Source of the DNA: a virus
DNA length: 25,518 nt
Direction: 5' to 3' (one strand)
IMG/VR virus record: IMGVR_UViG_3300027973_000204
Coordinates: 1 to 25,518 of that record
A model generated the notes under the pieces. It had not been told where the DNA came from. It ran no database searches and worked only from the letters and a program-made list of their open reading frames with translations. Shown piece after piece: positions 5,433-14,508 of the stretch (positions are counted from its first letter, which is position 1; every line of letters begins with the position of its first letter). The translations under genes and the position numbers were made by a program.

Positions 5433-6689
5433 CTAGACGTCTGGTTCGCGTACTATTTCGCTGGGCACGTTAATGGTGAATGTGTCGGAGCTGAAGGTGC
5501 CACGGGTAGTCGTCCACTGAATCTCGCCCAGGAGAGATTGGGCGGAGTTAGATCCGGCCAATAGATTGGCGGCCTGTGCCGTGAGCAGATCGTCATCAGA
5601 GGCGGTCACCGTGATGGCGTAGTAGACGTCGCCAGATACTGTGACTGTGCTGACGGTGGCGGCCGACCAGAAGTGGTAGGGCGATGTGTTGTTTGAAGAA
5701 CGAACGGCCAGCTTAATGTCTGTGGCCTGTGGATTGATCCCGGCGGTGCCGTCGTGAAATAGGATCGCAAAATTGATGGTATCGCTAGGACGGAGCTGGA
5801 TGGTGCCGTGACGATGTGTCACCTCACGAGTGCCGAGATTGACCTGCAAGTCGGTCAGGTACCAGTAAGAGTTATCCAGCCAAGAAAACATATTACTAGA
5901 TCCGCCCGATGTCACCGTGACCCCAGCGGTTAAGGTTGTGTAAAGCTGCAATCTTTGAATATCAGAGGTGGGTGTGGCCACTGATTCGAAATTTCTTTTT
6001 TCAATTTCAATCGAATAGGTATCTGTCACAGAAATAACAGAGGCAGAAAAGATTGTCTCAGGATAGCGTGTAACGACCGGGGCGTTGACCATATTGGAAG
6101 CAATTTCATTACCATTTTTATCCTTGATTGAGACTTTCCATATCTCTGGGATTTCGGTAAGACTAGCCTGTACGCCTGCAACATAAGGAACAAACACGGG
6201 TATAGTGTTTGCCGTGCCATAGCTTGTGCATGTTACATAAATACTCGAATTGCTTTTGGAGACTACCCATGTCCCCATCTGCCTAGTGTTGGTTCCAAAA
6301 ACCGTAGTAACGGAAAACACCTCTGTAGCGCCGTCCAGTATGGTGGCGTTAAAAGCGCAGGGCACATTAGGAACAGCCGCCTCGTTGCCAAAAGCATTCC
6401 GACCAGTTGAAATTGATTGACCATTTAAGGCGAGATTTGCGGGAATAGTAAAGTAGTCAGATTGTGCAACAGATGCCCCGCAAGTAGTGGGGCTTGCAGG
6501 GAAAAAAAGAGTAGTAAAAAAAGAACTAAAAGTTCCACTACAAACAGTTTCGTATCTTGTTCCCGCTGTTGCGCCAGAGATTAAAAAATAAACGGGTGGC
6601 GGTTTTGTAGTTCGGCCATAATTCGTAGACAAAAAAGTCCCGTTTTGATAATCCCCACACGCAAAAATAGCTTCGCAAGTAAAAGGCAT
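5433..6689 (-). CDS. Tail fibre or receptor-binding protein with two-part composition
   Basis: The start is placed at ATG 6689, four bases after the preceding stop and seven bases after GGTGGTGGAG; an upstream in-frame ATG at 6719 would overlap the 785-residue gene by 26 bases. The 418-residue product begins MPFTCEAIFACGDYQNGTF and holds several Cys residues in its first 90 residues, then long beta-rich repeats of Thr, Val and Ser. The DNA for roughly the first 230 residues (about 6000-6689) is AT-rich and the rest matches the neighbours, so the gene seems a mosaic with an exchanged N-terminal half. The gene lies between two fibre genes. No enzymatic motif is visible. Confidence 0.65.
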   Translation of the reverse strand: MPFTCEAIFACGDYQNGTFLSTNYGRTTKPPPVYFLISGATAGTRYETVCSGTFSSFFTTLFFPASPTTCGASVAQSDYFTIPANLALNGQSISTGRNAFGNEAAVPNVPCAFNATILDGATEVFSVTTVFGTNTRQMGTWVVSKSNSSIYVTCTSYGTANTIPVFVPYVAGVQASLTEIPEIWKVSIKDKNGNEIASNMVNAPVVTRYPETIFSASVISVTDTYSIEIEKRNFESVATPTSDIQRLQLYTTLTAGVTVTSGGSSNMFSWLDNSYWYLTDLQVNLGTREVTHRHGTIQLRPSDTINFAILFHDGTAGINPQATDIKLAVRSSNNTSPYHFWSAATVSTVTVSGDVYYAITVTASDDDLLTAQAANLLAGSNSAQSLLGEIQWTTTRGTFSSDTFTINVPSEIVREPDV

Positions 6690-6693
6690 AAAA

Positions 6694-9051
6694 TTACTCC
6701 ACCACCACTTTGATTCCATCGGCGGTGCCGTAAGGCCGCATGGCGTACCCTACCCAACCGCGTGCGTCGCCTTGGGTATCAATGACGTCGAAGTTCGCCA
6801 GCCTGCCGCGCAGGATAAAGTTGCGAGAGCTAGGTTTGCCCGTGGTGGCGCTGGCCCAGATGCCGTAGGTCATGTAGTTCGCATCCATCTGGGTGGCGCT
6901 GGTGGCTAGGATCTCCACGCCCATGCCGTGTTTCACCGGCTCGCCCGTCACAATCAGTTGCTGTGACAAGATCGGCGTACTGTTCCAGGTGATGTCAGAA
7001 ATGTTCCCCGTCTGTGTCGCGGGAGAGGCCACGGTGGTGATCGTCCCAACGTCCACGATGCAGTACCACTGAGCGGTAGCGTTTGCGGCCTTGCTCTGGA
7101 CGTACAGATTCCACTCTAGCTTGGCCTTTGTTCCAGCTCGGAACAGTTTGTCGTTGATCGGAATCTCAAACAGGCTTGCTTCGTACGCCTTGGAATAGAA
7201 CGTGCGGCCGCCTGTATAGTTGTCGACTTGGTAGACAAGACTGCGTGTGCTTTCAGCGGCGATGTAGGCCGTGCCAGAGGGTAGTCTGGCACCAGGGATA
7301 AGACCGATCCGTGGCACGAGGATGTTTAGGCCAGAGGTATAGGCACGCACGATGTCGACTGTGGTGACTGTTGGTAACGCAGTGCTGGGCGCTGTGCCAA
7401 CGGTGACTGAAAGTGCTTCAAGTAGTTGAGGTGGTTGAGCCGATGGAACTTGTAAAATTGAACTACCAGACCAAGTGCCGAGGCCGTTTGAGAACAACAC
7501 GGCGTCACGCTGTGAAATTGGAATCTCATAAGGTTGCGTTACGCTGGAGCTAGAGCTGATGCCTGTGGCTGGGAGAATGTCCTCCACCACAGCCAGTCGA
7601 TTAGAAAGTGAATTTAATTGATCTTGCAGGGATACCACTTGCGCGATCGTGTGGGTGTGCGCTTGGAACGCACTTGTCGGCCCTGCGCTAGAAATCATGA
7701 CCGCCCAGCCCGGAGAAGTTGTGGCGGATCCTTTGTTGGTGACGATGACCGATTGAGATGTAACTGTCTGGACGCTGTAGGAAACGGTGTTTGCCAAAAG
7801 GTAACCACTAGAATAATTCTCGCGAACCGTAAGGTGAATCGCCTCTGTGCCAAGATTATGGGCGATAGTCCACGGCCCAGCGCCGGTGACGACTGCGGTA
7901 AACGATTGAATGCCAGTAATAACTTGGTCTGTCGTAAAAGGGATATAGTTGACCGGCTGCGGTGGGTTAAGCCAATTAATCCGCTGGGCGGCCGCTAACC
8001 CAGTCCACGCACCGTCGGCCTGCACGGTCATGTTCTGTTGGAACACGGTGACGTACTGGACGTTTGGCGTGGTGACTGTGCCGTAGTTAATCCCGATCTC
8101 GCACGTCAGCGGGTGAGTGACTTCAAAGTCGCCACGCAAAGCGGCCAGCATTCCCTGGGTGTTGAGATCTAGATCAAAGGTAATGTCGCCTTGTGGCGAA
8201 ATGGGCACGGCCACGGTCAGCAGGCTTTGGGTAGCGCCACTCATCGCGCCAGCGAACTCAATGTCGGCGGTGTAGTTTTGCGGGTTTGTAACTAAGAATA
8301 TCTCCCCTGCCCCAACCGTGACGCAACCTTTTGTCAGCGCTTCCTCAATCTCGGTCGCTCCATCGTCCTTATTCAGCAAGGCAGTGCGAGCTGTTCCGCG
8401 ATAGATCTGGTAGGTGGTATCAAACGCAGGCGGGATGTAGAGCCGTTGCACTTCATTGACGAATACGCCCGTGGTTGGATCGCTGTAGCCTGTAACAACA
8501 CGGGTGATTGTTGGAGCGGGCGGAACGATTAGCCCGTATGCGCTAGTATAAGCCAAGGGCGACTGCATCGGTCGCAGCTCTTGGTAGAATATGCTGTTGG
8601 CGGAATAGCTAGTCACCCGGACAAAGCTTTCTGGGGTGAGATTGTTTTCGACGATTGTGATGCCGCTAGTCGTCGTCCAGTTGGCCGTCCTGCCGACGAT
8701 GTAGGATCCTTGATCCTCACTGACAGTCCAGCCAGTAGCAGCCGAGATGCTGTTTAAGATGGCGGCCACGCTGGCGGCCGTAGAGCCTAGCGTGATGGCG
8801 CTGGATGTGACCGCATTGACCCGCACTTTAAACGTGCCAGCCGTAGGCGCAACATCCACCGGGCCGTAGCTAAGACGGGCGGAGTAGATGGATGGCGCAG
8901 TGACGGTGGTGGTGTTGTTCGACGTTTCCGTCAATCGCACTGCCAGTGTGAAGGTATCTCCCTGCACGACTGTGGGCAGAGTAATTGAACCAGGCTCAAT
9001 CGTGTAGCTGGCCGTCTTGTTGGAGATGTTGCCGTAAAGAAGTGTGGCCAT
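6694..9051 (-). CDS. Large tail fibre or stalk protein
   Basis: This 785-residue protein, the longest in the window, is beta-rich throughout (Thr, Val, Ser and Gly). The first 150 residues (MATLLYGNISNKTAS then an IEPGSITLP and VQGDTFTL segment) resemble an Ig-like attachment domain and recall the small protein at 5094-5429. Near residues 465-500 the sequence AHTHTIAQVVSLQDQLNSL and the following helix form the short trimeric coiled coil often seen in fibres. A further domain with YTSG and NKLFRAGTKAKLEWN strands occupies the C-terminus. It probably forms a trimeric fibre attached to the tail tip. The ATG at 9051 follows the previous stop by two bases and has no strong ribosome binding site. 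Confidence 0.72.
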   Translation of the reverse strand: MATLLYGNISNKTASYTIEPGSITLPTVVQGDTFTLAVRLTETSNNTTTVTAPSIYSARLSYGPVDVAPTAGTFKVRVNAVTSSAITLGSTAASVAAILNSISAATGWTVSEDQGSYIVGRTANWTTTSGITIVENNLTPESFVRVTSYSANSIFYQELRPMQSPLAYTSAYGLIVPPAPTITRVVTGYSDPTTGVFVNEVQRLYIPPAFDTTYQIYRGTARTALLNKDDGATEIEEALTKGCVTVGAGEIFLVTNPQNYTADIEFAGAMSGATQSLLTVAVPISPQGDITFDLDLNTQGMLAALRGDFEVTHPLTCEIGINYGTVTTPNVQYVTVFQQNMTVQADGAWTGLAAAQRINWLNPPQPVNYIPFTTDQVITGIQSFTAVVTGAGPWTIAHNLGTEAIHLTVRENYSSGYLLANTVSYSVQTVTSQSVIVTNKGSATTSPGWAVMISSAGPTSAFQAHTHTIAQVVSLQDQLNSLSNRLAVVEDILPATGISSSSSVTQPYEIPISQRDAVLFSNGLGTWSGSSILQVPSAQPPQLLEALSVTVGTAPSTALPTVTTVDIVRAYTSGLNILVPRIGLIPGARLPSGTAYIAAESTRSLVYQVDNYTGGRTFYSKAYEASLFEIPINDKLFRAGTKAKLEWNLYVQSKAANATAQWYCIVDVGTITTVASPATQTGNISDITWNSTPILSQQLIVTGEPVKHGMGVEILATSATQMDANYMTYGIWASATTGKPSSRNFILRGRLANFDVIDTQGDARGWVGYAMRPYGTADGIKVVVE

Positions 9052-9053
9052 GG

Positions 9054-9248
9054 TTACTTTGCGGGAGGCGTGTCAATGCCTGTCTCCTGCTCCCTAAAGC
9101 CCTTAAAGAAGGCGGGATCAAACTGCACTGCTGCGGCTATGGGATACCACGGCCCTGGCTCAGTCAGTTGCAAAACGCCCAGCTTTCGCAGCTTGCGGTT
9201 TTCCTCAATGATCTTTTTCCTACGCTTGGCTGATTTATCTAGGCTCAT
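9054..9248 (-). CDS. Small basic protein in the tail-tip operon (64 aa)
   Basis: The product begins MSLDKSAKRRKKIIEENRK, a highly basic helix, and then has the segment LTEPGPWYPIAAAVQFDP. The ATG overlaps the previous stop as ATGA and the gene ends two bases before the large fibre gene. The tight coupling supports it being real. It is too short and unlike known families to name; a role in tail-tip or fibre assembly is a positional guess. Confidence 0.55.
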   Translation of the reverse strand: MSLDKSAKRRKKIIEENRKLRKLGVLQLTEPGPWYPIAAAVQFDPAFFKGFREQETGIDTPPAK

Positions 9249-10276
9249 ACTGCGTAAAACTTTCCTCCCAGATTGCGCTGCTGGTAGAAGTCTAGGGCCG
9301 CTTGGGCAAAAAAGTTATTTTCGGCTAGGATATAGTCAAAGATTGGCTGGGCTGCCCCGCCAGCAAAAGGGAGAACTAGACTTAAAGGGACAAACTCATC
9401 GCGCTTCTCAATTTGTTTAGTGGCATGCACTAGATTGTGGTGACAGTTGTATTTAATAAAGGGCTGCCAAGAGGCGAGGTTGGTAGGATCTAGTAGTGGC
9501 AGAACTGGCGACAGCAGATAGACGGTGCTTAAGTGAATGCGATCTAGCGCACTATCAACAAAGCGCTGAAAGAATAGATCTGAGAAGCTGGTTGTTTCAG
9601 ATGGCGTCGTATACTTGGCCACAGCAGTCACGCTAGGCTCGCGATCTGTGGGTGATACAATTCCAGGGTTAATGCTGACTAGCGTGGTACCGATGGATGC
9701 GGGAGATATGGAGATCGAGTTTGTGAGGGAAACGCGAGGCTGATTAAGCACTATATCGCAAGCCAGCAGCAGGCGCTTTGTTTGCGACTTTTCGGCCAAT
9801 AGGTTTGTGTTGGCGTCGGACACGCCGAGCCTCTTAAAGAAGTCTGGCACTTTTTCAAACACGCCCGTCACGTTGCCACTGCCAGCGTTACCCGATATGG
9901 ACTCTGGATCGGCGTCAGATCCTATCTTGCGAAACGATAGCTTTACGGCGGCCTGCTCATCCAGATAGACGTCTACGCGATCTGTGCCTTTGGCTACTGG
10001 CTTTTTGTTTTTTATGTTTTCGAGGCGGATACGTTCTTTTGCATCTGCGGGTGCATCGGAAAGTTTCATAGTAATTTTCGCGGGGAATCCGTTGACCAGC
10101 CCTGGCGATAAAGATGCCCGCCAGTAGGAAAGGTTTGCAACTGGATCGGTGTAATACTGTGCCTGTATCTGCCATGGGTGCGGTCGACTCCCTGCCGCAG
10201 TAAAGTCGAACTTTATTGGCAAATAGTGTGCAACCTTATCCAGCAGCTTATGCCATAGCTGGCTTGTGTATTTCAC
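9245..10276 (-). CDS. Tail-tip protein of unknown fold (343 aa)
   Basis: The GTG start at 10276 overlaps the previous stop as GTGA. The 343-residue product opens with a helix (SQLWHKLLDKVAHYL), then a strand region containing SRPHPWQIQAQYYTD, a charged loop rich in Lys around residues 85-98, and long alpha/beta stretches such as RLLLACDIVLNQPRVSL. The end (QQRNLGGKFYAV) is aromatic. It is in the same coupled operon as the other tail-tip genes between the tape measure and the fibre. It could be a tail hub or adaptor component, but no motif proves this. Confidence 0.55.
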   Translation of the reverse strand: MKYTSQLWHKLLDKVAHYLPIKFDFTAAGSRPHPWQIQAQYYTDPVANLSYWRASLSPGLVNGFPAKITMKLSDAPADAKERIRLENIKNKKPVAKGTDRVDVYLDEQAAVKLSFRKIGSDADPESISGNAGSGNVTGVFEKVPDFFKRLGVSDANTNLLAEKSQTKRLLLACDIVLNQPRVSLTNSISISPASIGTTLVSINPGIVSPTDREPSVTAVAKYTTPSETTSFSDLFFQRFVDSALDRIHLSTVYLLSPVLPLLDPTNLASWQPFIKYNCHHNLVHATKQIEKRDEFVPLSLVLPFAGGAAQPIFDYILAENNFFAQAALDFYQQRNLGGKFYAV

Positions 10277-10863
10277 GCTGGCCAGTAGATCACGCGATGC
10301 GATCCGTTATGAAGATAGGCACGCACTTGCAGATTGTGGGTGACGAACTGAATAAAGTTATTTTTTCGCAAGTAAGCCAGAGGGATTAGGCCAGAGGTGG
10401 TTTTATCTTTTGCGGCGTAATTTGCACTGCCCGTGCGTGGTATTTCATTGGGCTTTTTGCAGACGATCTCGCTGGATTTAAGTGCGAATGTTTCGGTAAA
10501 TGTAACAAGGGCACACACAAGGATAGGGCGTTCTGCCGGTAGTTTTGCTGGCGGTGCTGGCACGCCGTCTGGATCGACGATGTCTTGCAGTTGGCCTGTG
10601 CTTGGCTTGATCTGCGGCAGCCTGCCGTTGATGTAGCCTTCGCTGATGCTGAAAAACTTTGTCCCGTTGAATCGCACTTGCAGTGGGGTAGAGATTGTTG
10701 GCGGCCGATCCACCATAGAAACTAGAGAGCCGTTCGGAGTTGAGTTAATTAGAACGCGATCGTCTACGGAAACGAGGCGCTGGCTATCTATCCAAGCGAC
10801 CAGCTTTTTGAACTTAGGCAGGATCTTGTCGCCAGATTCCGCCTTTAGCTCGTTGGGGATCAT
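10273..10863 (-). CDS. Tail-tip or adaptor protein of unknown family (196 aa)
   Basis: The ATG at 10863 overlaps the preceding stop as ATGA and the stop overlaps the next start as GTGA. The 196-residue product has an N-terminal helical part (KILPKFKKLVAWIDSQRL), a central loop with PDGVPAPPAKLP near residue 100, and a C-terminal beta part ending NLQVRAYLHNGSHRVIYWP. Placement and full coupling say it is part of the distal tail structure. I recognise no conserved family. Confidence 0.5.
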   Translation of the reverse strand: MIPNELKAESGDKILPKFKKLVAWIDSQRLVSVDDRVLINSTPNGSLVSMVDRPPTISTPLQVRFNGTKFFSISEGYINGRLPQIKPSTGQLQDIVDPDGVPAPPAKLPAERPILVCALVTFTETFALKSSEIVCKKPNEIPRTGSANYAAKDKTTSGLIPLAYLRKNNFIQFVTHNLQVRAYLHNGSHRVIYWPA

Positions 10864-11651
10864 GTGGCCCCTGGTACAGTTCCCTTTTCGTACATTCCGT
10901 CAGCGACGCCTTTTGAATCCAGCAGTACGTACTCTTGCACCACTTGCCATGCCTCGCCCTGCCTGCTGACGGCCGGTGCTTGCATCATCCATCGCCGTGG
11001 GATTTCCTTGCCATCCTTATCCTTTTCGCCCTTTGGGATAGGGATTCCGGCTGGCAGTTTATCTACAACCCGGCCTGCGGTATCCCAGATGTTAGGATTT
11101 ACATTTTGCGTAAAGTAGGTGTGACGCAGGGTTAGCGTGACCTCTTTGTAGCGGGTAACTCCAAACATAGGATTAGGAACAGTATTGCCAGACCCTAGCC
11201 CTCCGCCCGATGTCGGGGTATAGGTGGGCGGCCACTTTGCATATCCGTCCGGGGTAAAGTATCCGCCAAAATCTACAGAAAGTTTATCGATGCGCGGATG
11301 TAGCTCAATCGGCTTAATCTCAAAGGAGCAGAACATTTCAAACGTGCCCTTAACGCCAGACTGTAGCCAAACAACTCCGCCAGCGTTACTTGTTGACCCC
11401 TCCGTCATGGCCTCGTAGGTGACGGACTGCTCGTAGGCGGCGTCGTTTATTCTGGTATAGCTAATGTTGGTAGCTTGATAGCCATCTACTTTTGGCGCTG
11501 TTTCAAGCTGTGCAAATTCGGTGACAAAATACTTTTTATTAATGGTGGTCTTGCCAGTAGCTTGAAAGCTGCCACCACCACCCAGCATCTCGATGCCAGT
11601 GTTTTTGACAGATCCGCCACCACCGCCACTTGAGCTGCTGCCCCTAGCCAT
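10860..11651 (-). CDS. Tail protein with Gly/Ser-rich N-terminus (263 aa)
   Basis: The 263-residue product starts with a flexible Gly/Ser segment (residues 2-30), followed by a beta-rich region (ITYTR-like strands, SVTYEAMTEG, GTFEMFCSFEIKP) and a C-terminal part with KGEKDKDGKEIPRRWMMQAP and EAWQVVQEYVLLDS. The ATG overlaps the tape measure stop as TAATG. Genes right after the tape measure often encode distal tail proteins that cap the tube and connect to the tip, so that is the best guess. No diagnostic motif is visible. Confidence 0.55.
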   Translation of the reverse strand: MARGSSSSGGGGGSVKNTGIEMLGGGGSFQATGKTTINKKYFVTEFAQLETAPKVDGYQATNISYTRINDAAYEQSVTYEAMTEGSTSNAGGVVWLQSGVKGTFEMFCSFEIKPIELHPRIDKLSVDFGGYFTPDGYAKWPPTYTPTSGGGLGSGNTVPNPMFGVTRYKEVTLTLRHTYFTQNVNPNIWDTAGRVVDKLPAGIPIPKGEKDKDGKEIPRRWMMQAPAVSRQGEAWQVVQEYVLLDSKGVADGMYEKGTVPGAT

Positions 11652-13081
11652 TAGCTAAATACCCCAGCGTTCGCGATTAGTTTGTCTAATTTGTCTAGTA
11701 CGCCTTGTAGGTTGGGTGGGTTTTCTAGTCTCACAGGTTGCGTGCGTTGTGCCTCCGTGCTGGATGGAATGTCACGTAGTTGTTGCTGCAACTCTGACGC
11801 AGACTGTAGCTTTCCAACAATAGATTCAGTTTGCGCCCTAGCGAGCTGCGCGGATTGATCGCCGAATCCCCTCTGGCTTAAAGCGTTTTGCTTGGCAGAT
11901 TGTAATTCTAGCGCTTGTTGTTGCGCGGCAGTTACATCTTCAATCGTTCCAGACATGCGCGCCTTATCTGCCGCCTCTCTTGCCCTATCTTCCAGCAACC
12001 GCATCTCGGCTTCTGGGCCTGCTCTCCTTGCCTCTAATTCCTGAAGCGTAGGAATCAGCTCTGCCCGCTTTTGCAGTAAATCCCGCTTTTCTTTTTCAGC
12101 CTGTTTAAAGTCGGCTAAATCTTGTTTGCGCCTGTCCTCCTCGCTGTCTGCCAACATTTGATACGCCTTGTCGATTGCCGCAATTTCAGCATCGATTTGT
12201 TTTACTTTTTGCTTAACGAAATTCACATCTTCGCGATCTAGCTCTGCTTGATCTACGACAGATTTTTGTTGTCCTGCCCTTTGTGTTCTTTCTTTTTGAA
12301 TTATCTCTTTAAGCTTTTTTTCCCTTTCAATAATTCTTTTTTCAACGGCGTCGTAGTCACCTGTAATTACATCCAAAAGGCTAGTAAATGGACTCTCTCT
12401 TAGATCTACGGCAAGATCGACAAATCCAGAAAAGATTTGCGAAATTGCAGTTGATGCAGTGTTTTGTAGTTGTCTTAACTTTACATTCATGGCGTCTAGG
12501 CTTGAGACGGTGGCATCAGACATAACCCCTGACGCTCCCCCCAGACTCCTGTATTCATCTGCAGTCATCCGTAGCAAAGGCAGAAATCTTTGATAATCCT
12601 TTGCTAGTAGTTCGTTCACGATCGTCAGCTCCTCTCCTGCCAGTGCGCCCGAACTAACCGCCTCACGCAGTCTGTCAAAAAGTTGCTCTGGGTTAAGGCT
12701 GACCAGCTCCTGTCCTTTAACATTTATTTTTGAAAACGCTTCGGTGAGTTTTGCATTTCCCCCTGCTGCCTCTTGTGCGGCTTTTCCAATTTTTCCTAGC
12801 TTGCTTCCGATCTCCTCAATTGAAAGATTTGCAGTCACGCCTACTGCGCCAAGGCGCTGGATGCTTTCAGCGCTTACGTTAAAAGCATCGGATACATCTT
12901 GCAGTTGCCCAGCTTTTGATAGGATCCCATCAATTCCGGCCACCAGCCCAGCCAATCCTCCACCGATTCCGACAAGTCCCAGCATTGACTTGCCAAAAGA
13001 TGAGACGTCTTTTTCAAGGCCACGTAGGCCAGTCATGGCCGAGGCTTTGTTCAGCACCACATCGATCGCTAGTTTTGCCAT
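11651..13081 (-). CDS. Tape measure protein, short (476 aa)
   Basis: The product starts MAKLAIDVVLNKASAMTGL and has one Gly-rich hydrophobic segment (about 33-55), an alpha-helical region, and a long coiled-coil tract rich in Lys, Glu, Gln and Ala (about 240-440, EREKKLKEII, EKRDLLQKRAEL and so on). This is the layout of tape measure proteins, which set tail length and occupy the tube lumen before ejection. With the usual rule of about 0.15 nm per residue the tail would be near 70 nm, which is short for a siphovirus. It is followed by a coupled tail-tip gene. Confidence 0.85.
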   Translation of the reverse strand: MAKLAIDVVLNKASAMTGLRGLEKDVSSFGKSMLGLVGIGGGLAGLVAGIDGILSKAGQLQDVSDAFNVSAESIQRLGAVGVTANLSIEEIGSKLGKIGKAAQEAAGGNAKLTEAFSKINVKGQELVSLNPEQLFDRLREAVSSGALAGEELTIVNELLAKDYQRFLPLLRMTADEYRSLGGASGVMSDATVSSLDAMNVKLRQLQNTASTAISQIFSGFVDLAVDLRESPFTSLLDVITGDYDAVEKRIIEREKKLKEIIQKERTQRAGQQKSVVDQAELDREDVNFVKQKVKQIDAEIAAIDKAYQMLADSEEDRRKQDLADFKQAEKEKRDLLQKRAELIPTLQELEARRAGPEAEMRLLEDRAREAADKARMSGTIEDVTAAQQQALELQSAKQNALSQRGFGDQSAQLARAQTESIVGKLQSASELQQQLRDIPSSTEAQRTQPVRLENPPNLQGVLDKLDKLIANAGVFS

Positions 13082-13088
13082 GGTAGTT

Positions 13089-13934
13089 TTAGAATCCGAC
13101 GGCTTTTAGATCAGCCTGGTAAGCGTAATCCAACGCCCGCCGCATCTTTTCTGCTTGTATGTCAATAGCCTGCTGGGCTTGTTGATCTGACAAACAATTA
13201 CTAACCCAAGGCACATGATTGATCATATTAATTCTTCCGGTTATAAAGTTGTCTGCTTGATCGATGACCGTGCCGGCCGCTCGTTTGCCAGCGTGGCGTT
13301 TTACCCAAGCAGGCACGGCTTGCTGTTGAACGCCGGGCACGTTCGTTTCCATTCTGCCCTGTGTTCCTCCCAACTGCATAGCGCAGGCAGCCCAGCCACC
13401 TTTTGCTATACCAACCTTTTTCTGAACTTCTTTTACATAGGCTTTTAGCTTTGCCTTTTCTTCCGTGATCAACAGCGGCTCTTGTCTTTTCTCCATTCGC
13501 GGTCTTTTGGGAATTGGCTTGAGAGCTTGCTTATGAAAGTTCCCGCTCATGTTGCCGACTTGTGCTTGGATTAGTCCTGTGACGCGAAGGCGAATTAAAA
13601 GGTTTTTTGCTAGATCAAAGTCACCTTTCTTAATCATGGCATAAAAAGCACGACCAGCTCCGATAGCTTGCTTTTCAATTTGTTGATACACATCAGCGGG
13701 CGTGCGTATCACTTTTCTAATATCGCTTGCAACTGTGCCTTCGCCTTGTGACTTAGCACTTTCTTGCTGACCTCCGATCGCCTTGGATCCTCCAAATGGC
13801 TGCGTCTGAAAAGCTAGGTTAACAGCCATCAATCTTGCCTGTGCTCGCAATACTTGAGCTGGCGTCTTTGTTTTGTAAAAACGCAGCAAGGCTTGCTGAA
13901 GCTCGCGATCATCTACTGTGATTTTCTCAATCAC
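13089..13934 (-). CDS. Basic minor tail protein, HK97 gp10-like candidate (281 aa)
   Basis: The GTG start at 13934 forms a GTGA overlap with the preceding stop, with AGGAAA upstream. The 281-residue product is basic and helical: an N-terminal part (VDDRELQQALLRFYK, KTPAQVLRAQARLMA), a middle of basic helices (KGDFDLAKNLLIRLR, PIPKRPRMEKRQEP) and a C-terminal region with GIAKGGWAACAMQLGG, VPAWVKRHAG and NHVPWVS. Motifs of this sort (KxxGWxxAxxxLGG, PxWxxRH) occur in phage minor tail or joining proteins. It is placed just before the tape measure, a position where a small tail protein or chaperone is more usual. Confidence 0.55.
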   Translation of the reverse strand: MIEKITVDDRELQQALLRFYKTKTPAQVLRAQARLMAVNLAFQTQPFGGSKAIGGQQESAKSQGEGTVASDIRKVIRTPADVYQQIEKQAIGAGRAFYAMIKKGDFDLAKNLLIRLRVTGLIQAQVGNMSGNFHKQALKPIPKRPRMEKRQEPLLITEEKAKLKAYVKEVQKKVGIAKGGWAACAMQLGGTQGRMETNVPGVQQQAVPAWVKRHAGKRAAGTVIDQADNFITGRINMINHVPWVSNCLSDQQAQQAIDIQAEKMRRALDYAYQADLKAVGF

Positions 13935-14494
13935 TTTCCTGCCCTCCTGGCGCGGACGGCCTCGATCGCCAGCAACTCTCCCTCACTCAGTAAATCCACG
14001 TTGCTGCCGTTTTGCATAGCAAACGCTACGTGATACCAGTACGCCTGACCGATCGGCATGTTCCAGACCTTTGCCTCATCCCACCCGGTCGCCCCACACA
14101 CGCCAGATACAATAGCCAGTGACCAAGGTAAGCCCGTGACCTCCCGGCCGGTGCCCCTCTTTTTCTCTGGCTGCCATAATTGTGGCAACGCATTAAAGTC
14201 ATCCAGATAAGCGCGAAACTTGGCCGTCTCGATCAGGAACTCGCACCGCCAGCTCCTAATCCAATCCAGCCAAAGCCGGCGATCGGATAGATCTGGCAGA
14301 ATAGGAAACGGCGTACGGCAAATGTTCACCGCTAGGCGGAGATCCCTGGCTGACGGAAACGTGCCTCCAATAAAGTAGGGCGATTGAGCGACCTCTAAAT
14401 TAAACATGTGCCACAAGGAAAGCGGCAGGAGTGGCAAGCCTAGGACACGATGATCCTGACGATTTAAAAATGATTCGGCGAAGTGGCGATTCAT
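13931..14494 (-). CDS. Tail assembly chaperone-like protein (187 aa)
   Basis: The 187-residue product has a helical, Trp-rich character (RRLWLDWIRSWRCEF, GWDEAKVWNMPIGQAYWYH). The last of these resembles a pattern (GWDExxVWxMPxxxAxxY) common at the ends of phage tail chaperones. It lies between tail-tube candidates and the tape measure gene, the standard chaperone location. No slippery site is visible, so it may be a single-product chaperone rather than a frameshifted pair. AAGG lies upstream of the ATG at 14494. Confidence 0.52.
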   Translation of the reverse strand: MNRHFAESFLNRQDHRVLGLPLLPLSLWHMFNLEVAQSPYFIGGTFPSARDLRLAVNICRTPFPILPDLSDRRLWLDWIRSWRCEFLIETAKFRAYLDDFNALPQLWQPEKKRGTGREVTGLPWSLAIVSGVCGATGWDEAKVWNMPIGQAYWYHVAFAMQNGSNVDLLSEGELLAIEAVRARRAGK

Positions 14495-14508
14495 CGCCGC
14501 CTTACCGA

